In this document: piece after piece, positions 33,241 to 41,265 of the stretch
How the letters are laid out: each line of letters starts with the position of its first letter
How positions within the stretch are numbered: the first letter of the stretch is position 1
NCBI GenBank assembly: GCA_964498095.1
Contig: CAZCFY010000018.1
Coordinates: forward strand, 14,089 to 78,088
From: SG-bin7 sp964498095
GTDB lineage: Bacteria; Bdellovibrionota; Bdellovibrionia; Bdellovibrionales; SG-bin7
Length of the DNA: 64,000 nt
Direction of reading: 5' to 3'
Notes under the pieces: generated by a model
What the model saw: only the letters and a program-made list of their open reading frames with translations
Database searches by the model: none
What the model was told of the DNA's origin: nothing
Program-made: the position numbers and the translations under genes

Positions 33241-33825
33241 CTAATTTGTCTTTCCTTTTAAGAGTCCCTTTATTACATTTCTTCCAATACTCATAATTAC
33301 GTCATTCTCACCACTAACGCGCGAAATTTGCAAACCGCCTTGTGCAGCCGCCATTATTGTCTCTACTTGGGTCTCTATGGCCCCAGATTTTGTAAATTCA
33401 TTGGCTTTGCGACCAGCTAAAATAACTTTTGTCAGCCACTGTCGTTGCGCATCCTGCAGTTCTTTTAACCCTTGGCGGACGAGAGTGGATATAACATTCC
33501 ACTCCGCGCAAAAAACTCCGCCCAAACAGATTTTCCTTCCTTCACAGCTTAAATCCGTAAACATAAAGAAGTAATTTTCTAGCTTTTTCACATGCGAGGG
33601 TTCGCTGTCTTGCTTTTCGGCCCATTCTGTAAATTTAACTCTGTATTTTGTAAGTAGGGCGTGGGCGAGATCTTCTTTTGTGGCGAAGTGATGATGGATG
33701 CTGGCTTTGCGTATTCCAAGTTTGTCAGAGAGGTCTTGATAGCTAAACGCGGAGTAGCCACGGGTTTGAATGAGTTCTGCCGCTGCTTTAATTATTTGTT
33801 CTTTAGGCTCACTTAATCTTGCCAT
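33241..33825 (-). CDS. TetR family transcriptional regulator
   Basis: A 194-residue regulator with an N-terminal TetR helix-turn-helix (FSYQDLSDKLGIRKASIHHHFATKEDL, about 27-53) and a helical ligand-binding domain with several Cys (CEGRKICLGGVFCAEW), which may sense electrophiles or redox state. It is the first gene of the tetR-thioesterase-thiolase unit. A 16-bp palindrome sits 13 bases upstream and is a probable autoregulatory operator. Confidence 0.92.
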   Translation of the reverse strand: MARLSEPKEQIIKAAAELIQTRGYSAFSYQDLSDKLGIRKASIHHHFATKEDLAHALLTKYRVKFTEWAEKQDSEPSHVKKLENYFFMFTDLSCEGRKICLGGVFCAEWNVISTLVRQGLKELQDAQRQWLTKVILAGRKANEFTKSGAIETQVETIMAAAQGGLQISRVSGENDVIMSIGRNVIKGLLKGKTN

Positions 33826-33837
33826 ATTCAGGTATTA

Positions 33838-33853
33838 TACCTACTAGTAGGTA
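33838..33853. promoter_or_regulatory. Palindromic TetR operator
   Basis: TACCTACTAGTAGGTA is a perfect 16-bp palindrome just upstream of the tetR start. Size, symmetry and position fit a TetR-family operator that controls the tetR-thioesterase-thiolase unit and possibly the divergent carbonic anhydrase. Confidence 0.75.
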
Positions 33854-33945
33854 GGTTTGTCAAATTAGCCATAAGTGACTGTAAGTTATAGGGTTTAGGA
33901 GAATGACGTTGACACCTTATGAGATTAAGCTAAACCTTTGAGGGC

Positions 33946-34602
33946 ATGCGCAAACTCCTTTCTGGTATCATAGATTTTAGAAAGAACGTGAGGCCCCAAC
34001 GGTTAGAAACGTTCGCGCGGTTAGCAAATGGCCAGACGCCAGACGTGCTTTTTGTCGCGTGCTCTGATAGCCGGGTGGCACCAAATTGGTTTGCATCGAC
34101 CGATCCCGGAGACCTTTTTGTTATTCGTAATGTCGGTAATATGGTGCCCCCTTGTGGTGATCATAATCACTCCGTTGCTGCGGGGATTGAATTTTCTATT
34201 AGTAATTTAAAAATTTCGGACATTGTAATTTGCGGCCACTCGGGTTGCGGTGCCATCCACGCGATGGCAACGGGAATTGATAATGTGAAAAGTGATCATC
34301 TCAAAGTCTGGTTGGAAACTGGAAGGCCCGCGCTTAAGTTTCCGGAAAGTAAAATTAAGTTCGATGAGGGCTTATCCGCTGAGGACCGTTTGTCGCAATG
34401 TAATGTTCTCCAGCAAATCGAACACTTAAAAACCTACCCTATCATCAAAGAAAAATTACGCAAAAAGGAAGTCAAAATTCACGGATGGTGGTTTGAAATT
34501 CCACTCGGCAACGTCTATGCCTTCGATTCAAAATCTAAGAAGTTTTTAATCATTGACGAAGAAGTGGCTGCGGCGGAGCTTAGTCGCGAGAGTTCCGACT
34601 AA
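33946..34602 (+). CDS. Beta-class carbonic anhydrase
   Basis: The 218-residue enzyme interconverts CO2 and bicarbonate. Zinc ligands Cys-39 (CSDSR), His-98 and Cys-101 (GHSGCGA) and the catalytic Asp-41/Arg-43 dyad are all present. It has no signal peptide, so it is cytoplasmic. It is divergent from the tetR operon across a 120-base gap. Confidence 0.95.
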   Translation: MRKLLSGIIDFRKNVRPQRLETFARLANGQTPDVLFVACSDSRVAPNWFASTDPGDLFVIRNVGNMVPPCGDHNHSVAAGIEFSISNLKISDIVICGHSGCGAIHAMATGIDNVKSDHLKVWLETGRPALKFPESKIKFDEGLSAEDRLSQCNVLQQIEHLKTYPIIKEKLRKKEVKIHGWWFEIPLGNVYAFDSKSKKFLIIDEEVAAAELSRESSD

Positions 34603-34808
34603 AAACACGATTTTTGTCACTTTGTAGGGGAAATAGACATTTTTTAATCTTAAGAATTTCCAGCTTCTTTCGCCTAAGCTGCTGATTTTAAAATTAGATT
34701 CTCTATAATTCGAAATCCCGACTGTTTTTTATAACTTTCTCTCTTTTTTGGCAGAGATTACTTCTTTGGCATTGGTGGTGCTTATCATGGTCATGCCGAG
34801 GAGGCCGT

Positions 34809-35585
34809 ATGAAGAAATTGGTTTTAGTTTATATGTTGGCATTTAATCAGTTAGTTGGTTCCGTTGCCATTGCCCAAGAGACAACGACGAATATGGACCT
34901 TCAGGGGAATTTAGGATTGTTCTTTTCGGGTGAGTTCTTGGGGAATCCTGTGGCAAGGGACCTTCATGACTTACTGAAAAAGGTACACGACGATTTTAGT
35001 AATGACATGGAGAAAATTGCAGGCGAAGCCGTTGCCGCCATAAATGCAGCAGGGTCCGAGGCAGAAAAGACGCAGTTGCAGGAGATCATCGCCAACAAAA
35101 TCGCCAACATTACCTATGGGACCCACAGATTAATTAGCGGCTTAATCGAAAAAGAAGAGAATCGTCGTCTCCTATCCGGTTTTACTATTACTAATTCAGA
35201 GAAATTTTTAGCGAGCCTAAGAGCAATAAATCACTCCATTTTAGCTGAGGGGATGATGCTTGTCCCAGCCAAATATACGGCGGCAGAAAAAAATGTTTTA
35301 TTGGATACGAGTAAGGCTTATTACCGAGCGGGTGGTTTTGAGCGGGGAATTCGTAAAATGCGCAATGGTACACTTTCCTTTTGTTTTTCGGCTGAAATCA
35401 AAAAATATATTACAACCATTCCCGCATTATTTTGGGGTGTGAGCTGTATAACTGTGGCTGGCGCTCTTGGTATTGGCACCATGCCGTTAACGGCAACGGG
35501 AATTTTGATAGAGGAAAAAATTATAGAGATGACCGCGGACAAGATACTTATTAAAGCCACGGCTGAGCAATTTAGAGTTCCATAA
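34809..35585 (+). CDS. Secreted helical protein of unknown function
   Basis: Not recognised. The ATG follows a strong GAGGAGG site and opens a 258-residue protein with a signal peptide (1-22, ending AIAQ). A largely helical mature region (about 45-120, rich in Glu, Ala and Lys) follows, with a hydrophobic stretch at about 203-235 (ALFWGVSCITVAGALGIGTMPLTATGILI). That could be a membrane segment or hairpin. The 206 bases upstream contain no gene. Confidence 0.75.
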   Translation: MKKLVLVYMLAFNQLVGSVAIAQETTTNMDLQGNLGLFFSGEFLGNPVARDLHDLLKKVHDDFSNDMEKIAGEAVAAINAAGSEAEKTQLQEIIANKIANITYGTHRLISGLIEKEENRRLLSGFTITNSEKFLASLRAINHSILAEGMMLVPAKYTAAEKNVLLDTSKAYYRAGGFERGIRKMRNGTLSFCFSAEIKKYITTIPALFWGVSCITVAGALGIGTMPLTATGILIEEKIIEMTADKILIKATAEQFRVP

Positions 35586-35587
35586 AT

Positions 35588-36154
35588 TCAGCCGCGAATC
35601 TTAAAAAACCGGCGATACAAAATTTCGCCGGCCATGTAGATAACGAGGATAATAAAAATCCCGACACTCTTTAAAAAGGCCCAGGCCTCGGTTGACCAAT
35701 AGAGTGCGGCCCATGTAGCAAGGCCGCTAAGAAAAAAGAAAACAAAGCTTAAGCGCGTATTCATGGCGCCAAAAAGCGTGACTGCGGCGGGTGGCAAATT
35801 TGGGTTTTGTTTGGCGGCCATTGCTAAAAGTAACGGCTTTTTTAGTAGGGAGGAGCCAAGTAAAATTCCCGCAAAAGAAAATAAAAATATCGCCGGTTGC
35901 AGCTTAAACCAGACACCATCCGCGGAGATCAAAGAAAGAGCCCCTAATCCTAAAACTAAAAAGTTAGAAAACCAGGTTACGCCGGAAACTTTTTTTAACT
36001 TTAACTTTTCATAGATAACTTCGCCCACGCCAAAAAACATACCGGCAATTGTGCCCCAAATGACGCCATACTTTTCTTCGACCACCGCAAAGGCTATCAC
36101 TGGCAAAATTCCGCCAAAGAGCAGCATAAGAAACTGGGATTTAGATTTCTGCAT
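35588..36154 (-). CDS. Septation/YciB-like inner-membrane protein
   Basis: The 188-residue protein has five to six transmembrane segments in the order of the YciB/IspZ (VC0807-domain) family: LLFGGILPVIAFAVVEEKYGVIWGTIAGMFFGVGEVIYE, a middle KKPLLLAMA element and a final IFIILVIYMAGEILYRRFF helix. YciB is linked to cell-envelope integrity. Similarity is moderate. The coding end lies 2 bases from the end of the converging gene. Confidence 0.75.
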   Translation of the reverse strand: MQKSKSQFLMLLFGGILPVIAFAVVEEKYGVIWGTIAGMFFGVGEVIYEKLKLKKVSGVTWFSNFLVLGLGALSLISADGVWFKLQPAIFLFSFAGILLGSSLLKKPLLLAMAAKQNPNLPPAAVTLFGAMNTRLSFVFFFLSGLATWAALYWSTEAWAFLKSVGIFIILVIYMAGEILYRRFFKIRG

Positions 36155-36208
36155 TTACTTAAATCTACTAGACTTGTTCAATTAAAGCCAGTAGGAGATA
36201 CTCGCTTT

Positions 36209-36817
36209 ATGAAAATTAAATTGTTAGTTTTTCATTTGATGGTTTTCTTCGTGTCTTCAGCGCCGGCAAAGAAGTTTGGCCCAGGCGACTTGCCGTGGAC
36301 CGCGAAACTCAAGGATAAAGGCGTCGAGGTTTTAAGTGTTTGCGGAAACTCGGAAATTCAGGTTAACAAGAAATCGCTGGCGAAAAACTTTGTATTAGGA
36401 AATCCGCCCCGTGGCTTGGTGTTTTCGGATCTTATTGGTCACGAGGATTATTTGGAGATTTTAAAAAATTACAATCTTGAAGGCGCTAAAGAATCCTTAA
36501 AGACAAAATTTGAAAAGACACATTTGTGGCTCGTAAATTCGGACTCAGGCATTGAGGACCTCGGGGGGCCAACAAAAATCGAATTGCCATTTTCAGCATC
36601 AGTTAAGGATTGTGTCGAAGGCGCGCCTTCTGCAACGGGACTTGATTGCCGCGGTAATGCTGGTTGCTGTTTTGAAAAGTTTCGGGGACCCATAATTTAC
36701 TGGGGCAAAAACAGCGAATACAAGCTTCTCTACTCACCGGATCCGAGCGTGCGCCTAAAAGCTCCCGGTGAGAAAAAACACCGCTATTGTAATATTCAGG
36801 AGAAAATCGAAATCTAA
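36209..36817 (+). CDS. Secreted cysteine-containing protein of unknown function
   Basis: Not recognised. A signal peptide covers 1-20 (ending SAPA). The 180-residue mature protein has six Cys, with a CRGNAGCC cluster near 151-158. Ribosome site GTAGGAGATA precedes the ATG. A stretch PIIYWGKNSEYKLLYSPDPSVRLKAPGEKKHRYC near the end looks beta-rich. It is probably periplasmic or exported. Confidence 0.75.
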   Translation: MKIKLLVFHLMVFFVSSAPAKKFGPGDLPWTAKLKDKGVEVLSVCGNSEIQVNKKSLAKNFVLGNPPRGLVFSDLIGHEDYLEILKNYNLEGAKESLKTKFEKTHLWLVNSDSGIEDLGGPTKIELPFSASVKDCVEGAPSATGLDCRGNAGCCFEKFRGPIIYWGKNSEYKLLYSPDPSVRLKAPGEKKHRYCNIQEKIEI

Positions 36818-36989
36818 GCGCGGTGACGGCCGCAGCATTCGTGGCCTAATTCCCCATGGATAAAATCCTAAATGCCTCAGCTCATCCGTTTCAATTCTCT
36901 AATTCTACTAAAATCCCAGAGTTTGCGGCATGATACTTGCCTCTTCCTGATTATGAAGTTTTCTATAACTCACTTTTAAGGGGAGCATT

Positions 36990-37796
36990 ATGTATACTCA
37001 CATGAGAAAATATTTTTTGACATTTACAGTGATGTTTTGGAGCTACACGGTTTTTGCCGCAGAACCAAACACTCGTACCGAAACGGAAATTAGAACAGAA
37101 TCGTCCGATGCTGAAACACGTCCTGACACGATGATGGATGCAACGACAGCGCCGACAACTCCTGAGGCCACCACGGAAATCCCACCCACGACAACAGAGA
37201 CTAACCGCCGCTCGACTATGGTGCGCACAGTTACTGAAACCGATCCCGTTCCGCCGAGTGGCTTTTACCTTGAGCCCGGTATTACCTATGAAAATTTAGA
37301 TACTAACATTTCCTGGCCAGCGCCATATAGTGGTTCGTCGGGAACGGTTAGGGGTGCGGGCTTGATGGCGCGACTTGGTTTTCACGCCAACCAAACTATT
37401 TTTTTAGCCTTTGACGGCCGCTACGTTAAACCCACTTTTGATGACTCCGCGACAAATGTATATACTGATTCTTCACTCTACGATTACGGTCCGGTTCTGG
37501 GAGCGCAAGTTCCTTATCGTGGTATGCGCGTCTGGGGGCAATACATAATGGGGGGCACTCTCGACACGGATGAGCGCAATGGTCTTGATTACCGTTTTGA
37601 TAATAGTCAAGGGTACCGCGTCGGACTGGGTATGCACATCAGAGCCATTAGTTTAAATCTGGAATATCAAGATTTAACTTATGATACTAATATTCAAGGT
37701 AGTAGCACGGCCTTTGCTCCGAATGTTTCCTTTTCAAATGCGGATCTAGTGACTAGGGGTTTAATCCTAAGTTTAACTTTCCCACTGAGCATTTAA
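36990..37796 (+). CDS. Outer-membrane beta-barrel protein with Thr-rich linker
   Basis: The 268-residue protein has a signal peptide (1-24), a Thr/Glu/Pro-rich linker (about 28-85, many TTxE and TPE units) and a beta-barrel of roughly 180 residues. The barrel has alternating hydrophobic strands (GFYLEPGITYENL, GLMARLGFHANQTIFLAFDGRYV, YRVGLGMHIRAISLNLEYQDL) and ends in LILSLTFPLSI. This fits an eight-strand OmpA-like/porin-type barrel. The linker may span periplasm or be surface exposed. A terminator follows. Confidence 0.82.
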   Translation: MYTHMRKYFLTFTVMFWSYTVFAAEPNTRTETEIRTESSDAETRPDTMMDATTAPTTPEATTEIPPTTTETNRRSTMVRTVTETDPVPPSGFYLEPGITYENLDTNISWPAPYSGSSGTVRGAGLMARLGFHANQTIFLAFDGRYVKPTFDDSATNVYTDSSLYDYGPVLGAQVPYRGMRVWGQYIMGGTLDTDERNGLDYRFDNSQGYRVGLGMHIRAISLNLEYQDLTYDTNIQGSSTAFAPNVSFSNADLVTRGLILSLTFPLSI

Positions 37797-37811
37797 AAGC
37801 GATGTCGTGAA

Positions 37812-37848
37812 GGGAGAGTGCATTGGGCATTCTCCCCATTTTTTATTT
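37812..37848 (+). terminator. Rho-independent terminator
   Basis: GGGAGAGTGC (37812-37821) pairs with GCATTCTCCC (37827-37836) through 10 pairs with one wobble; the loop is ATTGG and a T-run (TTTTTTATTT) follows. It ends the outer-membrane protein transcript; the next start lies just 3' at 37860. Confidence 0.88.
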
Positions 37849-37859
37849 GGAGTGTTTAG

Positions 37860-38732
37860 ATGAAAGCCGGAATTTTAATTTTAACTTTTTTAGTTTCGTT
37901 TGATGCCTATTCGTCAAGTTTTCAAAGTCAGTGTTATAAGTTCGAGGAGTCCATTCCCGTAAACTTTTGCGTGCATACGCCGAAATACCGTCCGTCACGG
38001 GACATCGTTTACTATCTCCATGGCGCTTTTTTGAGTGAAGAATCGTGGCAAGACGAGTATTATTATACGAGCCAATTGCGCACGGAGTGGGAGACGCAGA
38101 GTGCCCCTTTACCCACTGTAGTTTCGGTTTCGTACGGACCGCTGTGGATATTGGCGCAAAAAAACCCCAGCCCCACAAGTGGTTTGCTAGAAAACTTCGC
38201 CGGCGAAATAATTCCAAGAATAGAAAAACAACTCGGGGGTCTAAGGGGCCGCCGAATTGTTTATGGAGAGTCGATGGGCGGGTACAACACAATTCAACTC
38301 GCGCTAAAGACAAAGCTATTCGCGAAGGCGGGGATTCTTTGCTCACCCATGGCGGAGGTGTCTCCATTTGCGTCTGACCAAGAAATTGAAGAGGCCTTAA
38401 AAAAAACGATGGCCTGGCAATATTATAAAGAGTCGGGTCCCAATGTAATTTTGGATAGTGTTAAACAAGTCATTAGCCTCGTGCAGATATTTTATCCCAC
38501 GCAAAAAGATTGGGAGACGGGGGATCCTCTTAAGCTTGCGGATCAACGGCGAACTGACTATCCGAAGCTCTATGTCGCCGCAGGTTCTTACGACAAATTT
38601 GCCGTTTATGAGGGAAATACTAAATTCGTATCGATCCTAAAAAAGCATGGGATAAATCTCGAGTGGCGGCCTCTTTGGGGCGGGCATTGCGCGGTGGACA
38701 TTCCATCATTAGCGCGATTTTTGGTAGAGTAG
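37860..38732 (+). CDS. Exported alpha/beta hydrolase (esterase-like)
   Basis: The 290-residue protein has a signal peptide (1-18) and an esterase-D-like alpha/beta hydrolase fold: oxyanion HGAF at 54-57, nucleophile in GESMGG (Ser-138) and a late GGHCAVD with the catalytic His. The acid is likely in the AAGSYDKF region. It is probably periplasmic or secreted. A ribosome site TTTGGAG lies upstream within 10 bases, immediately after the terminator. Confidence 0.85.
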   Translation: MKAGILILTFLVSFDAYSSSFQSQCYKFEESIPVNFCVHTPKYRPSRDIVYYLHGAFLSEESWQDEYYYTSQLRTEWETQSAPLPTVVSVSYGPLWILAQKNPSPTSGLLENFAGEIIPRIEKQLGGLRGRRIVYGESMGGYNTIQLALKTKLFAKAGILCSPMAEVSPFASDQEIEEALKKTMAWQYYKESGPNVILDSVKQVISLVQIFYPTQKDWETGDPLKLADQRRTDYPKLYVAAGSYDKFAVYEGNTKFVSILKKHGINLEWRPLWGGHCAVDIPSLARFLVE

Positions 38733-38803
38733 AATCTTTTAAGAATTCAAGAGCTTGCGCAAAAATTTGACAAATCCTAAGAATGCGGCTATTATTTAAC
38801 TAA

Positions 38804-38819
38804 TTGGTTAATTAACCAA
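38804..38819. promoter_or_regulatory. Palindromic ArsR operator
   Basis: TTGGTTAATTAACCAA is a perfect 16-bp palindrome ending 10 bases before the arsR-type start, with a further half-site-like GTGGTTAA adjacent. Position suggests autoregulation of the ArsR-SRPBCC operon. Confidence 0.7.
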
Positions 38820-38829
38820 GTGGTTAAAT

Positions 38830-39192
38830 ATGGCACTAGAAAACGATAAATTATCATTAACATTCGCGGCGCTTGCCGACCCCACCCGGCGGGCGATTCT
38901 GGCGCGCTTATCGGGGGGTGAGGCTTCGGTTTCGGATTTAGCGAAACCCTTTGATATGAGTATGCCCGCGATTACGAAACATCTAAAAGTTTTAGAAAAC
39001 GCCGGACTCATTTCAAAAGGCCGTGAGGCGCAATACCGTCCCTGCAAGTTAAATGGCGATCCCTTAAAGGAGGTCGCCGGCTGGGTCGAGCAGTACCGCA
39101 GATTTTGGGAAGAAAGTTTTGACCGCTTAGACGCGTACTTAAAGGAACTGAAAAAACAGGAGAAGAAAAATGCCAAAAAACCCAAACGCTAA
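38830..39192 (+). CDS. ArsR family transcriptional regulator
   Basis: A 120-residue winged-helix protein: TFAALADPTRRAILARLSGGEASVSDLAKPFDMSMPAITKHLKVLENAGLI (about 11-61), then the wing KGREAQYRPCKLN. It lacks the metal-binding ELCVCD motif of metal sensors and matches the subgroup that sits next to SRPBCC/AHSA1 genes. The Lys-rich C-terminus overlaps the next gene start by 23 bases, so the two are translationally coupled. Confidence 0.92.
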   Translation: MALENDKLSLTFAALADPTRRAILARLSGGEASVSDLAKPFDMSMPAITKHLKVLENAGLISKGREAQYRPCKLNGDPLKEVAGWVEQYRRFWEESFDRLDAYLKELKKQEKKNAKKPKR

Positions 39193-39682
39193 GTTTGAAA
39201 TCACGCGTATCTTCGATGCGCCCCGCGACCTGCTCTTTAAAGTATGGACCCAACCGGAACATTTAACAAAATGGTCGGGACCCAAGGGCTTTAGTATAAA
39301 GTACGAAAAAAGTGATATTCGTCCCGAGGGAATCGCACACTATGTGATGACCATGCCCGACGGTGGAGAAATGTGGGGAAAAGTGATTTACAAGGAGCTT
39401 AAGTTTCCAACGCGAATTGTCTATTTGCAGTATTTCTCTGACGCCGATGAAGGAGTTGCCCGCCATCCCATAAGCCCTACGTGGCCATTGGAGATGTTGA
39501 CTACGGTAATTTTTGAAGACGAGGGAAAAAATAAAACTAAAATTACCCTAACTTGGGAACCGCAAGATGCTAGCCGCGAAGAAATCGAAACCTTCAACAA
39601 TGCCAAGGGCGGCATGAGTCAGGGCTGGGGAGGATCTTTTGAAAACCTCGACAACTATTTAAAGGAAGTTCGTCATGGGTAA
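39170..39682 (+). CDS. SRPBCC (AHSA1-like) domain protein 1
   Basis: The 170-residue protein has the Bet v1/AHSA1 pattern: ITRIFDAPRDLLFKVWTQPEHLTKWSGPKGF, GEMWGKVIYKELKFPTRIVYLQYFSD, and a C-terminal GWGGSFENLDNYL helix. The fold makes a hydrophobic ligand cavity. It overlaps the ArsR gene and is followed by a second member of the family 66 bases later, so the two form a duplicated pair. Confidence 0.9.
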   Translation: MPKNPNAKFEITRIFDAPRDLLFKVWTQPEHLTKWSGPKGFSIKYEKSDIRPEGIAHYVMTMPDGGEMWGKVIYKELKFPTRIVYLQYFSDADEGVARHPISPTWPLEMLTTVIFEDEGKNKTKITLTWEPQDASREEIETFNNAKGGMSQGWGGSFENLDNYLKEVRHG

Positions 39683-39748
39683 TGACTGTCGTCAAACGAA
39701 GGAGCGTCGTTATGACAAGTAAAGTTAGTCCTGTTAAGGAGTTACGTC

Positions 39749-40225
39749 ATGGGTAACGAGCAAAGTCGAACAATAGAACTTTCCCGCGTGTTTAATTTTC
39801 CGGTGGCCGAGGTCTTCATGGCCTATACTAATGTTGAAGCGTTGGAACAGTGGTGGGGGCCAAATGGTTTTACCACCACGACTCACTCGTTAAACTTTTC
39901 CGTGGGTGGAAGTTGGAATTTTATTATGCATGGGCCTGACGGCACGGACTATCCGAATTTTATTAAGTATAAGGAGATCGTCAAAGACAAGAAGATTTCC
40001 TTTGATCATGGTACAAGTGCCGCGGACATTCATTTCCAGACGACTGTTGTATTTGAGGATCTCGGTGGCAAAACCAAAATTATACACACAGTAGTTTTCC
40101 CAACCCCCGAAGCTTGTGAAGCTGTTAAAAAGTTTGGTGCTGTCGAGGGTGGTAAGCAAACACTGGCTCGGCTGGAAAAATATTTGGAGAGGCCTGAAAA
40201 AATATCTGACGGTGGCAAAAGCTAA
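39749..40225 (+). CDS. SRPBCC (AHSA1-like) domain protein 2
   Basis: A 158-residue paralogue of the preceding gene: LSRVFNFPVAEVFMAYTNVEALEQWWGPNGFTTTTHS, GGSWNFIMHGPDGTDYPN, and the C-terminal GGKQTLARLEKYL helix. The WGP-x-GF motif is shared by both copies. The intervening 66 bases include a short stretch with several ATGs and AAGGAG boxes. No substrate is indicated. Confidence 0.9.
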   Translation: MGNEQSRTIELSRVFNFPVAEVFMAYTNVEALEQWWGPNGFTTTTHSLNFSVGGSWNFIMHGPDGTDYPNFIKYKEIVKDKKISFDHGTSAADIHFQTTVVFEDLGGKTKIIHTVVFPTPEACEAVKKFGAVEGGKQTLARLEKYLERPEKISDGGKS

Positions 40226-40227
40226 TT

Positions 40228-40584
40228 GTGACGCCGCTAAAGAAGGTAAAAAATTTTGGACCTGTAAGCTTGGCCGAGTACGAGTCCATGGGGATTACAA
40301 CTTTGGAGCAAATTCAGGATCTGGGTTTTGAAGAAATGTGCCGCAAATATATTGAGTACTATCCCGATAGGCTAAATGCGAATGCTTTTTTGGGAATAAT
40401 TTGCTCGTTAGATGGAACGGTTTGGACTAAGGCTTCATTGGGGCAGCGCCGACAGGCGGCCGTAATGGTAGATTTACTTCGGCGCGAGCTGGGATTGCCC
40501 CCGCGATCCGCGCGAAAAAGGGAACGACCAGCGCGGGGGAAGGTTAGACCTACGCGAGGAAGGGTTAGAGAAGATGACAAGTGA
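40228..40584 (+). CDS. TfoX C-terminal domain protein
   Basis: The 118-residue protein (GTG start two bases after the preceding stop) contains a TfoX/Sxy C-terminal helix-hairpin-helix-like domain: VKNFGPVSLAEYESMGITTLEQIQDLGFEEMCRKYIEYYPDRLNANAFLGIICSLDG (about 6-63). It then has an Arg-rich tail (RSARKRERPARGKVRPTRGRV). The N-terminal TfoX domain found in competence regulators is absent. The basic tail suggests nucleic acid binding (inference). It overlaps the next gene by 11 bases. Confidence 0.85.
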   Translation: MTPLKKVKNFGPVSLAEYESMGITTLEQIQDLGFEEMCRKYIEYYPDRLNANAFLGIICSLDGTVWTKASLGQRRQAAVMVDLLRRELGLPPRSARKRERPARGKVRPTRGRVREDDK

Positions 40585-40798
40585 ACTAAAAATCGGCGGA
40601 TTGTACACGCATTATAAGAACAAAAAGTACCGGGTCACTGGGGTGGCCCGCCATAGTGAGACTTTAGAGGAAATGGTAATCTATGAAGCTCTCTATGAAA
40701 ATAATCTTGGCCGCATATGGGTCCGCCCCCTGAATATGTTTTTGGAGCTCGTCGAAGTCGACGGCTACAAAGGTCCGCGGTTTCGTCTGGAGGAGTGA
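40574..40798 (+). CDS. DUF1653 domain protein
   Basis: The 74-residue protein matches DUF1653: GLYTHYKNKKYRVTGVARHSETLEEMVIYEALYENNLGRIWVRPLNMFLELVEVDG. The family folds as a small beta-barrel of unknown function, and this gene is the last of the ArsR-led operon. It starts within the TfoX-like gene. A bare domain of this type is common; a role in nucleic-acid or ligand binding is speculative. Confidence 0.88.
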   Translation: MTSELKIGGLYTHYKNKKYRVTGVARHSETLEEMVIYEALYENNLGRIWVRPLNMFLELVEVDGYKGPRFRLEE

Positions 40799-40834
40799 AA
40801 TCCGATTGGGTGTGCGGGCCTTCTATTGCCGACG

Positions 40835-40857
40835 ACTTTCACCTCCGCGGCGGAGGT
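40835..40857. repeat. GC-rich palindrome, copy 1
   Basis: ACCTCCGCGGCGGAGGT (40841-40857) is a perfect 17-bp dyad with a central G, preceded by ACTTTC. The same 23-base block recurs 150 bases downstream, and a near-copy is inside the HNH gene. Confidence 0.85.
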
Positions 40858-40984
40858 AGGATTTAGACTATGTATCTCACCGGTTTAGTCAGGTATTTCG
40901 CGCGGACTTAGGGATCACAGCTTCCTCGAACCTCATCTCGCCAATGGCGCAATCGAGCGCGACGTCGCTCTTCGGTAAGAAATA

Positions 40985-41007
40985 ACTTTCACCTCCGCGG
41001 CGGAGGT
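40985..41007. repeat. GC-rich palindrome, copy 2
   Basis: The block at 40985-41007 is identical to the first copy over 23 bases. Its right arm forms the start of a 19-bp tandem array. The 467-base gap from 40799 to 41265 contains these palindromes, the array and an AT-rich leader, and no convincing gene. Confidence 0.85.
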
Positions 41008-41095
41008 GAATTTCGCCAGGCGAGGTGAATTTGGTAAGGCGACGTGATTTTCTCAAGGCGACACGATTTTCTCAAGGCGACACGATTTTTGAGTT
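41001..41095. repeat. Five degenerate 19-bp tandem repeats
   Basis: Units begin at 41001, 41020, 41039, 41058 and 41077. Each starts CGGAGG/GCGAGG/GCGACG/GCGACA and contains G-T/A-GA-TTTT, ending CAAG or similar. Units 3 and 4 are nearly identical (GCGACACGATTTTCTCAAG type). The first unit overlaps the right arm of palindrome copy 2, so the array may have grown from it. Confidence 0.75.
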
Positions 41096-41191
41096 ATCTT
41101 TTCCTCGGGTTTCTTCTAAACTTTTTCAGAGTTGAAGTGGTGGCCACCGGCGGTTTTCTCAGATATTTTTTTAAAAACAAAAAAATTTCCA

Positions 41192-41220
41192 TTGAATATT
41201 TTATTTTCTCGAGCTACAAG
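41192..41220 (+). promoter_or_regulatory. Candidate promoter of the HNH gene
   Basis: TTGAAT (41192-41197) and TACAAG (41215-41220) are spaced by exactly 17 bases, 45 bases before the HNH start. Each hexamer is a 4-of-6 match to sigma-70. The ribosome site AAAGGAA is at about 41253. Confidence 0.35.
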
Positions 41221-41265
41221 ATCTCTACCTAATTAAAAACTAATTATAAATTAAAAGGAATCGCC

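Noticed and set aside
41044..41232. 62-codon frame (GTG start) in the repeat region before the HNH gene
   Set aside because: It reads through the 19-bp repeats and an A/T-run leader, with no ribosome site.
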